Shown one piece after another: positions 1 through 8,178 of a DNA stretch of 64,000 nt (positions within the stretch are counted from its first letter, which is position 1; the number at the start of each line of letters is the position of its first letter). The stretch covers positions 1 through 64,000 of the forward strand of contig NZ_AORV01000015.1 in the NCBI RefSeq assembly GCF_000350485.1, read 5' to 3'. The notes below the pieces were generated by a model. The model did not search any database and was not told the DNA's origin. It saw only the letters and a program-made list of their open reading frames with translations. Made by a program: the position numbers and the translations under genes. Origin of the DNA: Ruminiclostridium cellobioparum subsp. termitidis CT1112. GTDB lineage: Bacteria > Bacillota > Clostridia > Acetivibrionales > DSM-1351.

Positions 1-100
1 TAATTGTTTTTAACCGTGCATCTTATTTCATGAAGTTAGTGTGGAAGTGCTAGTTGACATAAAAAATTACACAGGTAAAACAAAATCTAAATTAATTAGC
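1..100. repeat. One arm of a MITE-like inverted-repeat element (partial, continues left of window)
   Basis: The reverse complement of this stretch closely matches the left arm of the element at 26682-26774, including the shared core ACTAACTTCAT and a following AAATAAGA-type run. A related sequence forms the right arm at 26894-26993. Only one arm is in the window, so the other should lie to the left. It ends just before the stop codon of the gene at 109-669 and may act as its 3' structure. No transposase is visible. Confidence 0.6.
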
Positions 101-108
101 ACAACGTG

Positions 109-669
109 TTAATTTAACCATATGGTTGGTGCCAGTTCCGGAATGGGATCACCCTCTGATTTTTGCACGATATTTTCAAATAGAACATCATTTGATGATT
201 TCACTTCCGGAGTGAGCACATTCTTTTCAGTTTTCCTGAATACATTTAAAGTGTTTTTACCGTCACTTTCCTTATATGCAAAAACAATCTCATTACCAGC
301 TTTGTTAAGCAAAATTTTAGGTTTTGTTGAGCCTACCGGTGCATTAAAAAGATTTTCCGCTAAAATTTTATTCATTTCATCAATTAAGTCTTTGTCGGTA
401 TATCCTTCTAACTTACCGCTCAAGAATTGGTTCAGTTTACCAATATCCAAATCTATGTAATCATTTTCATTTATGTTATGAGTTTTCTTTATATCCTGCC
501 AAACCGTATTTAGTCTTGTTTCTACTTTTATCTTATTTTCAGCTTTTTCAGATGATACTGTGCTATTAGAATCCGTACTTTCATTAACGGCAGTTGAAGC
601 ATAAACACCGGTTAAGGATAATGTTATTGCCAAAGAAAATAACATTATTAAATTCTTCCTGTTTTTCAC
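109..669 (-). CDS. Secreted hypothetical protein
   Basis: A 186-residue protein that I do not recognise. I place the start at the GTG at 669 because an AGGTGG ribosome binding site sits 8 nt upstream; a longer GTG start at 681 would overlap that site. The N-terminus (about residues 1-25) is a typical Sec signal peptide: basic residues, a hydrophobic stretch, then a VYA-type cleavage site. No lipobox cysteine is present. The mature part is polar and rich in Lys, Asn and Glu without an obvious domain. A good promoter lies upstream at 741-769. It is likely exported and either free or wall-associated. Confidence 0.7.
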   Translation of the reverse strand: MKNRKNLIMLFSLAITLSLTGVYASTAVNESTDSNSTVSSEKAENKIKVETRLNTVWQDIKKTHNINENDYIDLDIGKLNQFLSGKLEGYTDKDLIDEMNKILAENLFNAPVGSTKPKILLNKAGNEIVFAYKESDGKNTLNVFRKTEKNVLTPEVKSSNDVLFENIVQKSEGDPIPELAPTIWLN

Positions 670-740
670 GATAAAATCCACCTTTCATATGATTATATTC
701 ATGAAATGGATAAATTCCATACTATATATCCTTTTCAGCT

Positions 741-769
741 ATTTTAGCACAAATTTAAAGTAGTGTAAA
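741..769 (-). promoter_or_regulatory. Candidate sigma-A promoter for the secreted protein gene
   Basis: On the minus strand a -35 TTTACA (764-769) and a -10 TAAAAT (741-746) are separated by exactly 17 nt. They lie about 70 nt upstream of the GTG start at 669. The rest of 670-978 is AT-rich, and I see no other gene or site in it. Confidence 0.55.
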
Positions 770-978
770 TATTTTCAAATTACCCCAGGCAATATGATTG
801 AACGTTTACGCAATAATATGTAATATAGTATCATGAAATCATTTTAACCATTTACTTAATATGAGATGTCCTGTATAATATCTTATTTGGAAGACAATGT
901 TCTTATTTTTGTACAAATCTGTTTTCAAGTGCCATACATGATAACAACATTGACACAGTGAATTACGGAGGTAAAACT

Positions 979-2364
979 ATGTATGACGTAGCAATTATTG
1001 GTTGTGGTATTTCCGGTATCTTTGCCGGCTATGAGTTAACAAAAAAGAATCCTGATTTAAAAGTTGTAATGATAGAACAGGGCAATGATATCTTTGGAAG
1101 AAATTGTCCTATAATTGCAAATAAAATAAAGGATTGCATACGTTGCAAAACTTGTGATATCATGCGGGGTTTCGGCGGTGCAGGTGCTTTTTCGGACGGT
1201 AAGTTTAATTTTACAACTGAATTCGGTGGATGGCTGAATGACTATCTTGATGATAAGGAAGTAATGGACCTGATTAACTACGTGGACAGTGTTAATGTCG
1301 ATTTCGGTGCAACCAAAGAGATGTTTTCAACCTACACACCTGAAGCCAAGGCTATTGAAAAGAGAGCTCTTGAAAACGATCTGCATTTGCTTCAGGCGGC
1401 AGTAAAGCACCTTGGAACAGAGAACAACCTGGAAATACTGAAACGCCTTTACAAATATTTGCTGGAACGCCTTGAAATGCTTTGCAACACACAGGTATTA
1501 AATATTACGCCCTCAGAGAATGGTTATACAATAGAGCTTCACAATGAAAAAACCATAGAGTGCAAATATCTTATAGTTGCTCCCGGAAGATCGGGTGCCG
1601 AATGGTTTTCCAAGCAGTGCAAGCAGCTCAAGCTGGATATGATCAATAACCAGGTCGATATCGGTGTAAGAGTTGAGCTCCCTGCAAAGGTATTTGAGCA
1701 CATTACCGATGTTGTATACGAATCAAAGCTTGTATACAGAACCAAACAGTATGGTGACCTGGTGCGTACATTCTGCATGAATCCTTACGGCCATGTGGTC
1801 TCGGAAAACGTTGACGGCATTGTAACTGTCAATGGACACAGCTATACGGATCCCAGCCTGAGAAGTGAAAATACCAATTTTGCGCTTTTAGTCAGCAACA
1901 GGTTTACCCATCCGTTTAATGAGCCCTATCAGTACGGTAAGAGGATAGCATCGCTGTCAAACATGCTGGGCGGAGGTGTGCTTGTCCAAAGGTTCGGGGA
2001 CTTGATAAAAGGTGCCAGAACCAATGCCCACAGGCTTGGTCAAAGCTTTACACACCCCACATTGAATGCCACTCCCGGTGATCTCAGCCTTGTTCTTACC
2101 AAGAGACATCTGGATAATATTATTGAAATGATATACGCTCTGGACAAAATTGCTCCGGGTACTGCAAACTACGATACCTTGCTCTACGGCGTCGAAGTTA
2201 AGTTCTACAGCTCAAGACTGGAGCTCACCAACGAGCTGGAGACAAAACTTCCGAACATGTTTGCCATAGGTGACGGAGCAGGTGTCACACGCGGTCTGTC
2301 ACAGGCCAGCGCCAGCGGGGTTCACGTTGCAAGAACCATCTCCGACAGAATAAGCAAATCATAA
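979..2364 (+). CDS. FAD-dependent oxidoreductase (COG2509-like dehydrogenase)
   Basis: A 461-residue flavoprotein. The ATG at 979 is preceded by GGAGGT at 967-972; an upstream in-frame GTG at 958 would swallow that site. Residues 3-33 form a Rossmann FAD-binding fold with GCGISG at 8-13 and an acidic residue (E33) ending the second strand. Cysteines C43, C53, C56 and C59 are a clustered set seen in this family and could bind metal or act in redox. The C-terminal GDGAG...GLSQASASG segment is the second FAD-contacting motif. The family is large and mostly uncharacterised, so the substrate is unknown. It is transcribed alone. Confidence 0.8.
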   Translation: MYDVAIIGCGISGIFAGYELTKKNPDLKVVMIEQGNDIFGRNCPIIANKIKDCIRCKTCDIMRGFGGAGAFSDGKFNFTTEFGGWLNDYLDDKEVMDLINYVDSVNVDFGATKEMFSTYTPEAKAIEKRALENDLHLLQAAVKHLGTENNLEILKRLYKYLLERLEMLCNTQVLNITPSENGYTIELHNEKTIECKYLIVAPGRSGAEWFSKQCKQLKLDMINNQVDIGVRVELPAKVFEHITDVVYESKLVYRTKQYGDLVRTFCMNPYGHVVSENVDGIVTVNGHSYTDPSLRSENTNFALLVSNRFTHPFNEPYQYGKRIASLSNMLGGGVLVQRFGDLIKGARTNAHRLGQSFTHPTLNATPGDLSLVLTKRHLDNIIEMIYALDKIAPGTANYDTLLYGVEVKFYSSRLELTNELETKLPNMFAIGDGAGVTRGLSQASASGVHVARTISDRISKS

Positions 2365-2394
2365 GTTGATAAATATATGAAGGGGCTGCTGCAC

Positions 2395-2445
2395 AATGAA
2401 TACATTTTATTTACCTTGGCAGCAGTTCCTCCTTTATCGTTAAAA
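2395..2445 (+). terminator. Weak imperfect hairpin after the oxidoreductase gene
   Basis: CTGCTGC and GCAGCAG arms enclose an AT-rich loop about 30 nt downstream of the oxidoreductase stop. There is no clean T-run, so its role as a terminator is uncertain. Confidence 0.25.
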
Positions 2446-2481
2446 TGGTAAAACCTTACTGGTGCGCAAGGCCGGTATCCA

Positions 2482-2754
2482 TCAATAGAGGCCTGAATAG
2501 AAGGAGTCGAAGAAAATTTTATAGTATTGCTGAAAATGGGCAAACTCCTCTTCTTCAGTTTTTATCAGCTCTTTGGAGTTTATGTATTCTTTGGCTTTTT
2601 TAAAAGCCAGATCACGCTTAGCTTTTGGAATGGAATAAAATATCTGCGGATCCACATAATCAAAAAACTTGGGAGCTATGAACCAGTTTCCCGCGGCAGA
2701 GCGGTTTAAAACCCTCCCTGAATCAAACAGTAAAGCCCTGATATTTTTACTCAT
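2482..2754 (-). pseudogene. Truncated HAD-superfamily hydrolase (N-terminal fragment)
   Basis: A 90-residue ORF with a strong AGGAGGGC ribosome binding site directly upstream of its ATG. The N-terminus has the HAD motif I layout, a hydrophobic strand followed by FDSGRVLN with the nucleophile-position Asp at residue 11. It then runs into an alpha-helical cap-like region rich in Glu and Lys and stops at residue 90. HAD proteins normally exceed 200 residues and carry motifs II-IV, which are absent here and in the following bases in any frame. I read it as a gene that lost its 3' two-thirds. A genuine short protein is possible. Confidence 0.5.
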
Positions 2755-2824
2755 TTTGCCCTCCTATGTAAGAATCATCCTTTCAGTTATATATAATTAT
2801 AACCCTTACAATCTGCTAAAAGCA

Positions 2825-3157
2825 TTAAAAAATAAACTGAATCAAAAGCATATATGACGCCGTGCCTGCAAATATACTCAGGAGAGTGTTCTTCTTCCAC
2901 ACATGCAGTACGGCTATTATCAGTATTGATATGAACTCAGGCAAACCGAAAGGACTTGAGGTAAATGATACACCCTTCAGACAGTACACTACCAGTAACC
3001 CTATAACGGCATAGGGCAATACCCTGCTCAGCCTTTGAACGTACTGGGGTGTCGCCCTGTCGGCCCTGAAAAATATAAACGGCAGGAACCGGGTGCACAT
3101 GGTACCTAACATTAGCATTATAATTGTAATAAAGGTTTGAAATGGACTTAAAATCAC
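2825..3157 (-). CDS. azlD: AzlD-family branched-chain amino acid transport subunit
   Basis: A 110-residue hydrophobic protein with about four membrane helices and the family-typical TRFLPF segment near residues 22-27. AzlD is the small partner of AzlC in exporters of branched-chain and related amino acids. Its ATG overlaps the azlC stop codon by 4 nt (ATGA at 3154-3157), so the two are translationally coupled, as in most genomes. It acts in the cytoplasmic membrane. The exact substrate cannot be read from sequence. Confidence 0.88.
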   Translation of the reverse strand: MILSPFQTFITIIMLMLGTMCTRFLPFIFFRADRATPQYVQRLSRVLPYAVIGLLVVYCLKGVSFTSSPFGLPEFISILIIAVLHVWKKNTLLSIFAGTASYMLLIQFIF

Positions 3158-3852
3158 AGGTTTTCTCCTTTATAAATCTTTTTATTTGAGAAAGTAAATA
3201 TAATTAAAATCAGAATCATGGCTGGTATGATAAATTTATCAGGCCCAAAGATCAGCAGACAGGCAGCAGAACTCAACACCCCCACAACAGCCGGAAAATG
3301 ATTTTTCTGTTCCTGCCACTGGTTTATAAAAATAACAACGAATAGTGCGGTTAATGCAAAATCCAGGCCTTTTGTGTTAAACTTTATGTAATTCCCCAGA
3401 AGAGCTCCCAATACAGAACCGGTGATCCAGTACCATCTGTTCAGAAATACTATAAAGAACATAAACCAGTTTTTGTCCACATCCTTCTCAGGTTTTGCAG
3501 AGCATAATATTGAAAAAGATTCGTCACACATGGCAAAAATCAGGTAGGGTTTAAATCTTCCTGTATTTTTGAACTTTTCCAGCATTGATATGCCATAGAA
3601 AATATGCCTTGCATTTACCATCAGGGTTATAAAAAGAGCATACAGGGGATTAAAGGTAGCCGTTAACAAGGTAATTCCAACGTATTGCATTGAACCTGCA
3701 AATACCAGGAAGCTCATCAAAAAAGTCCAGCCCGCCCCGTAACCGATAGATTTCATTAAAATCCCATAGGCTACTCCCAGAAACAAAAATCCTGCCAGAA
3801 CCGGTAATGTATGCGGGAATGCAGCCTTTAGTGCTTTTACTTTTATATTCAT
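3154..3852 (-). CDS. azlC: AzlC-family amino acid permease
   Basis: A 232-residue membrane protein, the usual AzlC length. It has the family features: an N-terminal helical segment with GVAYGIL, then an SLLVFAGSMQY-like motif (here FLVFAGSMQYVG), and the conserved NARHIFYG. An AAGGGGGC ribosome binding site precedes the ATG. It is coupled to azlD downstream. The pair is known to export branched-chain amino acids or analogues. No regulator lies next to it; a long hairpin at 3971-4057 separates it from the GH2 gene upstream. Confidence 0.9.
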   Translation of the reverse strand: MNIKVKALKAAFPHTLPVLAGFLFLGVAYGILMKSIGYGAGWTFLMSFLVFAGSMQYVGITLLTATFNPLYALFITLMVNARHIFYGISMLEKFKNTGRFKPYLIFAMCDESFSILCSAKPEKDVDKNWFMFFIVFLNRWYWITGSVLGALLGNYIKFNTKGLDFALTALFVVIFINQWQEQKNHFPAVVGVLSSAACLLIFGPDKFIIPAMILILIIFTFSNKKIYKGENL

Positions 3853-3970
3853 TGTGCCCCCTTACATAATAGTATTTCTTATTTTAAAATTATGATCGGC
3901 TTTTGTCAATTGAACGTAGTGCAATCTAAATGGTGCAATCCACTTGCTGGCTGAAAATTCAAAAATAAAA

Positions 3971-4057
3971 GAGTAAATCCCCCCTAGCCGACTGCACAGA
4001 AAATAAGCTTCAATTCAACACAGCTCTTCCACGCAAGGCACCAGGTAAAATTTACTC
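3971..4057 (-). terminator. Long imperfect hairpin between the GH2 gene and azlC
   Basis: GAGTAAAT (3971-3978) and ATTTACTC (4050-4057) are perfect arms of an approximately 87-nt structure whose inner part also pairs imperfectly with G-U steps. On the minus strand it is followed by a T-rich run, so it probably terminates the GH2 transcript about 50 nt after its stop. It also lies upstream of azlC, so a leader-type control role cannot be excluded. Confidence 0.45.
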
Positions 4058-4105
4058 CGATTAAATAATTAAATCTAATGGTTAAAATTTATTCCTATAA
4101 ATTTG

Positions 4106-5899
4106 TTATTTTTCAAATATGGCTCTCAGCTTTTGAATTTCGGCCTTTGGCTTACGGTCGGCCGTGAGAAGTCCGTTGGTTTCCTGCTCTACATCAGTGA
4201 GCTGGGTATAGCAGTAACCTGCTGTATACTCCAGTTTTTCAATAGCTTTTACAAGTCCGTCCACTCTTTTCAGGAACTGCTCTTCACCCGCCACCTTGCC
4301 GTTATAGCCCCAGGATTTGTCGTTGCCGTCCTCAAAGGCAACTCCTCCGAATTCTGAAATTATAACCGGCTGTCCTTCATAGCGATGACCCCTGCTGTAC
4401 AACATCTTACCCACGGCAGTCCAGGCCAGCAGTTCATCCTTGTTCAGGTATTTGTCATACAGCTTCCCGCCGTCTCCGACATAGTCATGAATACCGCAAA
4501 TATCCGAGGTGACCATCTCCCAACCGTCATTGGTACTGACCAGCCTGGTTTTGTCCAGGGCCTTTGTAATATAATAAAGTGACCGGGCAAATGCCTGCTG
4601 CTCCTTATTATGTAAGATATCCCGTACTCCCCAGCTTTCATTGAAAGGAACCCATGTAATTATACAGGGATGATTATAGTCCCTTTCCACCGCTTCAATC
4701 CATTCCGGAATAAGGTTACCGATCTCCACATCGTCAAACTTGTATGCCGAAGGCATTTCCTCCCAAACCAGAAGCCCCAGAACATCGGCATAATAATAGA
4801 ACTTTGCCGACTCGATTTTCTGATGTTTCCTTGCACCGTTAAACCCAAGAGCCTTTATAAGTTCAATGTCTTCAATTATTGCCTCATCCGAAGGAGGCGT
4901 CAGCAGTGTATCCGGCCAGTAGCCCTGATCCAGGACCAGCCTCTGGTATAAGGGAAGATTGTTCAGGAGTATTTTATCTCCCTGTACTTCTATCTTTCGC
5001 ATTCCAAAGTAGGTCAAGACTTTATCCTGCTGCCTGCCGTCGGCACTCAGGCTTATTTCCAGGTCATACAAATTTGGATTTTCACAGCTCCAGAGGCGAA
5101 GATTATTATTAATGGGGTCCTCTTCTTCAACATCAATTGTAAACAGGGCAGACTTGCCTTTTACCGATATGGCTCCCTCTCTGATACAGCGGTTGCTGAA
5201 CTTAAGGTTCCAGTCTATCCGCCCGCATGGGATATCCCCATCCATAAACAATTCCACATGGGCCTGCTTAAGATCAATATCAGGTGTAATCTTTACCCTG
5301 TTGATCCTTATTCCATCGACGGCTTCCAGCCAAACATCCTGCCATATGCCGGTCGTAGCGGTATACCAGCACCGATCTGTGGCAATGTTCCAGTGCTGCT
5401 TGCCCCTGGGGATATTTACATCATAAGGATCAAAGGCCCTTACCGCAATTGCCGCAGTCTGGCGGCCATCCTTCAAAGCAGCGGTATCCGTTTCCAGGTA
5501 ATCGGTAATTTGGACCTGAAACGGGGTATGTCCCCCTTTGTGCTTAACAGCGAACTTTCCATTTATCCAAACAGTCGCTTCATAATCAACCGCACCGAAA
5601 CAAAGCCAGAGATTCTTTCCCAGCATTTTTTCGGGAATTTCTACCGTACGCTTATACCACACTACAGGATGGGCCGAAATATCCCCTATTCCGCTGGCTT
5701 TGCTCTGATAGCAGAAGGGTACGTTTATTCTTTTCTCAAAGTGTTCTTTCAGCTGCCAATCCTCTTTCAAGCCCACAGCTTTGTCATCAAATGCAAATTC
5801 CCACTCTCCGTTAAGCAAAATAAAATTGTCTCTATAGAAATCAGGCCTTGGCCCTTTTGCATTTATTCCGGCACTGTATGCCATGCTTTCATTTTTCAT
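4106..5899 (-). CDS. Glycoside hydrolase family 2 (beta-galactosidase/beta-glucuronidase type)
   Basis: A 597-residue enzyme with the GH2 order: jelly-roll sugar-binding domain (about 20-195), immunoglobulin-like domain (about 200-305) and a TIM barrel. The predicted acid/base Glu is E421 in FNESWG and the nucleophile is E516 in ISEFGG. No signal peptide is present, so it acts in the cytoplasm on imported small glycosides. The ATG at 5899 has GGAGGT 7 nt upstream; the ORF extends 4 codons further through that site. It is divergent from a GntR/LacI-type regulator gene, the likely controller. Galactosidase, glucuronidase or mannosidase specificity cannot be decided from sequence. Confidence 0.85.
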   Translation of the reverse strand: MKNESMAYSAGINAKGPRPDFYRDNFILLNGEWEFAFDDKAVGLKEDWQLKEHFEKRINVPFCYQSKASGIGDISAHPVVWYKRTVEIPEKMLGKNLWLCFGAVDYEATVWINGKFAVKHKGGHTPFQVQITDYLETDTAALKDGRQTAAIAVRAFDPYDVNIPRGKQHWNIATDRCWYTATTGIWQDVWLEAVDGIRINRVKITPDIDLKQAHVELFMDGDIPCGRIDWNLKFSNRCIREGAISVKGKSALFTIDVEEEDPINNNLRLWSCENPNLYDLEISLSADGRQQDKVLTYFGMRKIEVQGDKILLNNLPLYQRLVLDQGYWPDTLLTPPSDEAIIEDIELIKALGFNGARKHQKIESAKFYYYADVLGLLVWEEMPSAYKFDDVEIGNLIPEWIEAVERDYNHPCIITWVPFNESWGVRDILHNKEQQAFARSLYYITKALDKTRLVSTNDGWEMVTSDICGIHDYVGDGGKLYDKYLNKDELLAWTAVGKMLYSRGHRYEGQPVIISEFGGVAFEDGNDKSWGYNGKVAGEEQFLKRVDGLVKAIEKLEYTAGYCYTQLTDVEQETNGLLTADRKPKAEIQKLRAIFEK

Positions 5900-6274
5900 T
5901 CCGACCTCCATAGCTTTCAGACTAAAGCCCTAAGCGGCCTCCAGCCCGATCTAATTGTATTTTTTAAAACTCAGGCACTCTAATAAGGATGGCCCCGAAA
6001 TCTTCCCTTTTTCGGCAGCAGAGCACCATTTCTTTAATCAATAATATAAGATTAATATACTAATTTATATACTAGATCTATATTGTTTTGTGGAAACTTA
6101 AGTATTCGAATGATATCATTATTGTTTTATTCTCTTTCGGGTATGCCGCTTGTAATCCATGACCGTCATAATATATAATCATATTTAAAATGGCTTATTA
6201 ATTATATGTTAACTTTTATACTATATTTAGGATATATATTTGGTATTTAATAAATAAAAAATAGAGGTGCGTTT
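5900..6274. other. Divergent intergenic region, GH2 / GntR-type regulator
   Basis: This 375-nt AT-rich spacer holds the start regions of two divergent genes. A plausible promoter for the regulator is TTGTAA (6150-6155) with an 18-nt spacer to TATAAT (6174-6179). Near 6055-6090 there is a cluster of TATACTA-like words that could be operator half-sites, but no clean palindrome. Confidence 0.35.
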
Positions 6275-7351
6275 ATGAAAGGTCAACCTTTATATCTGCA
6301 AATTTCAAACGATATTATTAATGAAATATGTAACGGAAATATCAAGCCCGGTGAAAGAATCATGTCGGAAAGTGAACTGTCGGATAAATACAGGGTCAGC
6401 AGCATTACTGCCAAAAATGCTTTTATTCACCTTTGCAACCAGGGCTATATTGTCCGCATCAAGGGAAAGGGATCTTTTGTCAACACCGCCGAAAATCTGA
6501 ATAAGCTCTCAAAATTCAGAAATTCCAGGCATGACAGGATAAGAGCCAGTATTAAAGCCGTGGGACTGATACTTCCCACAATGAAAACAGGGGTTGACCA
6601 GCAGCTTTTAAATGCCATTGAATATGAGATAGCCAGAACAGACTACATGCTGCTTGTGAAGATAACAAGAGAATCCCAGGAGCTTGAATCAGCAGCTATC
6701 CGACAATTTATCCTGAACGGTGTAAGCGGACTGATCATTTTCCCTGCTGAAACAGAATTGTATAATGAGGATATTCTGAAACTCAGCATCGAGCAATTCC
6801 CTTTCGTATTTGTGGACAGGTATTTAAAGGGTCTAAAGGCCAACACCGTAACCACAAATAACCTTGAAATAACCAAAGAAGCTGTAGATGGAATGATAAA
6901 AAGACGGGGCGGAAATATTGTATTTATATCCCCAAATAGCAGAAACAGCGTAACCTTTGACAGAATGAAGGGCTTTGAGGATGCGCTTCTGGATAATAAT
7001 ATTCCTATTAACCGGAACAATTACTGTATGGTGGATCTGAAAGTTGAAGCCTTCGGTGAAAAATATTCAATAATAAAGACCTTCCTGCATCAGTCACAGA
7101 ATTTAAACGGCATTTTCTGTGCAAACCAGGAAATGGCCGGCATTGTCATGCAAATACTCGAGAATGAATATCCCGACAGAATCTCAAATTTGGAGCTTTG
7201 CTGTTTTGACGGCATAGAAAACAGGCATTTTAAACATATCCGTCAAAACATTAACGAAATAGCAGCAAACTGTGTAAACATACTTCTCGGGGCCATTGCC
7301 GGTGAAACGGACCATATTCAGACTGTTGTTGATGCGGAGTATATTATTTAG
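6275..7351 (+). CDS. GntR-family transcriptional regulator with LacI-type sugar-binding domain
   Basis: A 358-residue repressor or activator. Residues 1-70 are a GntR winged helix (PLYLQISNDI...G.IKPGERIMSESELSDKY...), and residues about 90-358 form a periplasmic-binding-protein-like effector domain as in AraR and LacI. Proteins of this layout respond to sugars. Its divergent position next to the GH2 gene suggests that it controls that gene and senses a related mono- or disaccharide. The AGAGGTG ribosome binding site is 5 nt before the ATG. A terminator follows at 7364-7413. Confidence 0.85.
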   Translation: MKGQPLYLQISNDIINEICNGNIKPGERIMSESELSDKYRVSSITAKNAFIHLCNQGYIVRIKGKGSFVNTAENLNKLSKFRNSRHDRIRASIKAVGLILPTMKTGVDQQLLNAIEYEIARTDYMLLVKITRESQELESAAIRQFILNGVSGLIIFPAETELYNEDILKLSIEQFPFVFVDRYLKGLKANTVTTNNLEITKEAVDGMIKRRGGNIVFISPNSRNSVTFDRMKGFEDALLDNNIPINRNNYCMVDLKVEAFGEKYSIIKTFLHQSQNLNGIFCANQEMAGIVMQILENEYPDRISNLELCCFDGIENRHFKHIRQNINEIAANCVNILLGAIAGETDHIQTVVDAEYII

Positions 7352-7363
7352 CACTATATGGCA

Positions 7364-7413
7364 AACGCACAAGCCTCAGAAGGAGAGTTCCTCTTATTAG
7401 ATGCTTGTGCGTT
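7364..7413. terminator. Bidirectional rho-independent terminator
   Basis: Arms AACGCACAAGC (7364-7374) and GCTTGTGCGTT (7403-7413) pair perfectly over 11 bp, and an inner GGAG/CTCC step extends the structure. It lies between the convergent regulator and cyclophilin genes. Confidence 0.75.
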
Positions 7414-7470
7414 CTTTAATATTAAGGAAATTATGGTATTTATAAATATTACAAGTTAAATTATCGGGGT

Positions 7471-7992
7471 TTACACTTTTTCAGGCTCGGGATATTCCAC
7501 TCCAAAGGTTTCCACCGTAACCTTCTTCATTTTCTGCTCTTCCTTTGGCTTATCATTGTAGTCCCTCTTGACGCTGACAATTCTGTCGGCCTCTTCAATT
7601 CCTTCGATAACCTTTCCGAAGGCTGCATACTGGCCGTCAAGATGAGGAGCTTTGGCCACCATTACAAAAAACTGTGATCCGGCTGAATTGGGCGCCATGG
7701 TTCTGGCCATTGATAGAACACCCTTGTCGTGCTTCAGCTCATTTTTAAAACCGTTGGCCGAGAACTCGCCCTTTATGCTGTAATCAGGACCACCCATACC
7801 GCTTCCGTCCGGATCTCCTCCCTGAATCATGAAACCTGGAATGACTCTGTGGAATATTACGCCGTCATAGAATCCCTTGTTTATAAGAGATATAAAGTTA
7901 TTGACCGTATTGGGTGCTATTTCAGGATAAAGTTCGGCTTTCATTATACTGCCGCTTTCCATTTCGATTGTTACTATAGGATTTTTACTCAT
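7471..7992 (-). CDS. Peptidyl-prolyl cis-trans isomerase, cyclophilin type
   Basis: A 173-residue cytoplasmic cyclophilin. The family core is visible: FHRVIPGFMIQGGDPDGSG (catalytic Arg in FHRV), then GVLSMARTMAPNSAGSQFF and FGKVIEG. It catalyses isomerisation of X-Pro bonds during protein folding. There is no signal peptide or lipobox, in contrast to exported PpiA-like forms. It stands alone, divergent from the MFS gene at 8179. Confidence 0.92.
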   Translation of the reverse strand: MSKNPIVTIEMESGSIMKAELYPEIAPNTVNNFISLINKGFYDGVIFHRVIPGFMIQGGDPDGSGMGGPDYSIKGEFSANGFKNELKHDKGVLSMARTMAPNSAGSQFFVMVAKAPHLDGQYAAFGKVIEGIEEADRIVSVKRDYNDKPKEEQKMKKVTVETFGVEYPEPEKV

Positions 7993-8178
7993 TTTTTCAT
8001 TCCTTTCAAAACTGCAGCAAACCTATGCTGGAAGTTTTAGCTATAATGTATTGTCAGTATTATTTTATAGTTTTCGAAGCTGATGTCAAGTATATTCATA
8101 GATTTTGTGATATACTCATTATGTTGACGTAAAACATTGGGTAATAATGTAATTTTTTAAAAATATCCGGGGTTATTT

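Noticed and set aside
3971-4057. T-box or other riboswitch upstream of azlCD
   Set aside because: The structure sits right after the GH2 stop with a T-run, and no T-box (GGTGG-type) or known aptamer core is visible.
6055-6090. GntR/LacI operator in the TATACTA cluster
   Set aside because: The words are AT-rich and not symmetric enough to separate from background.
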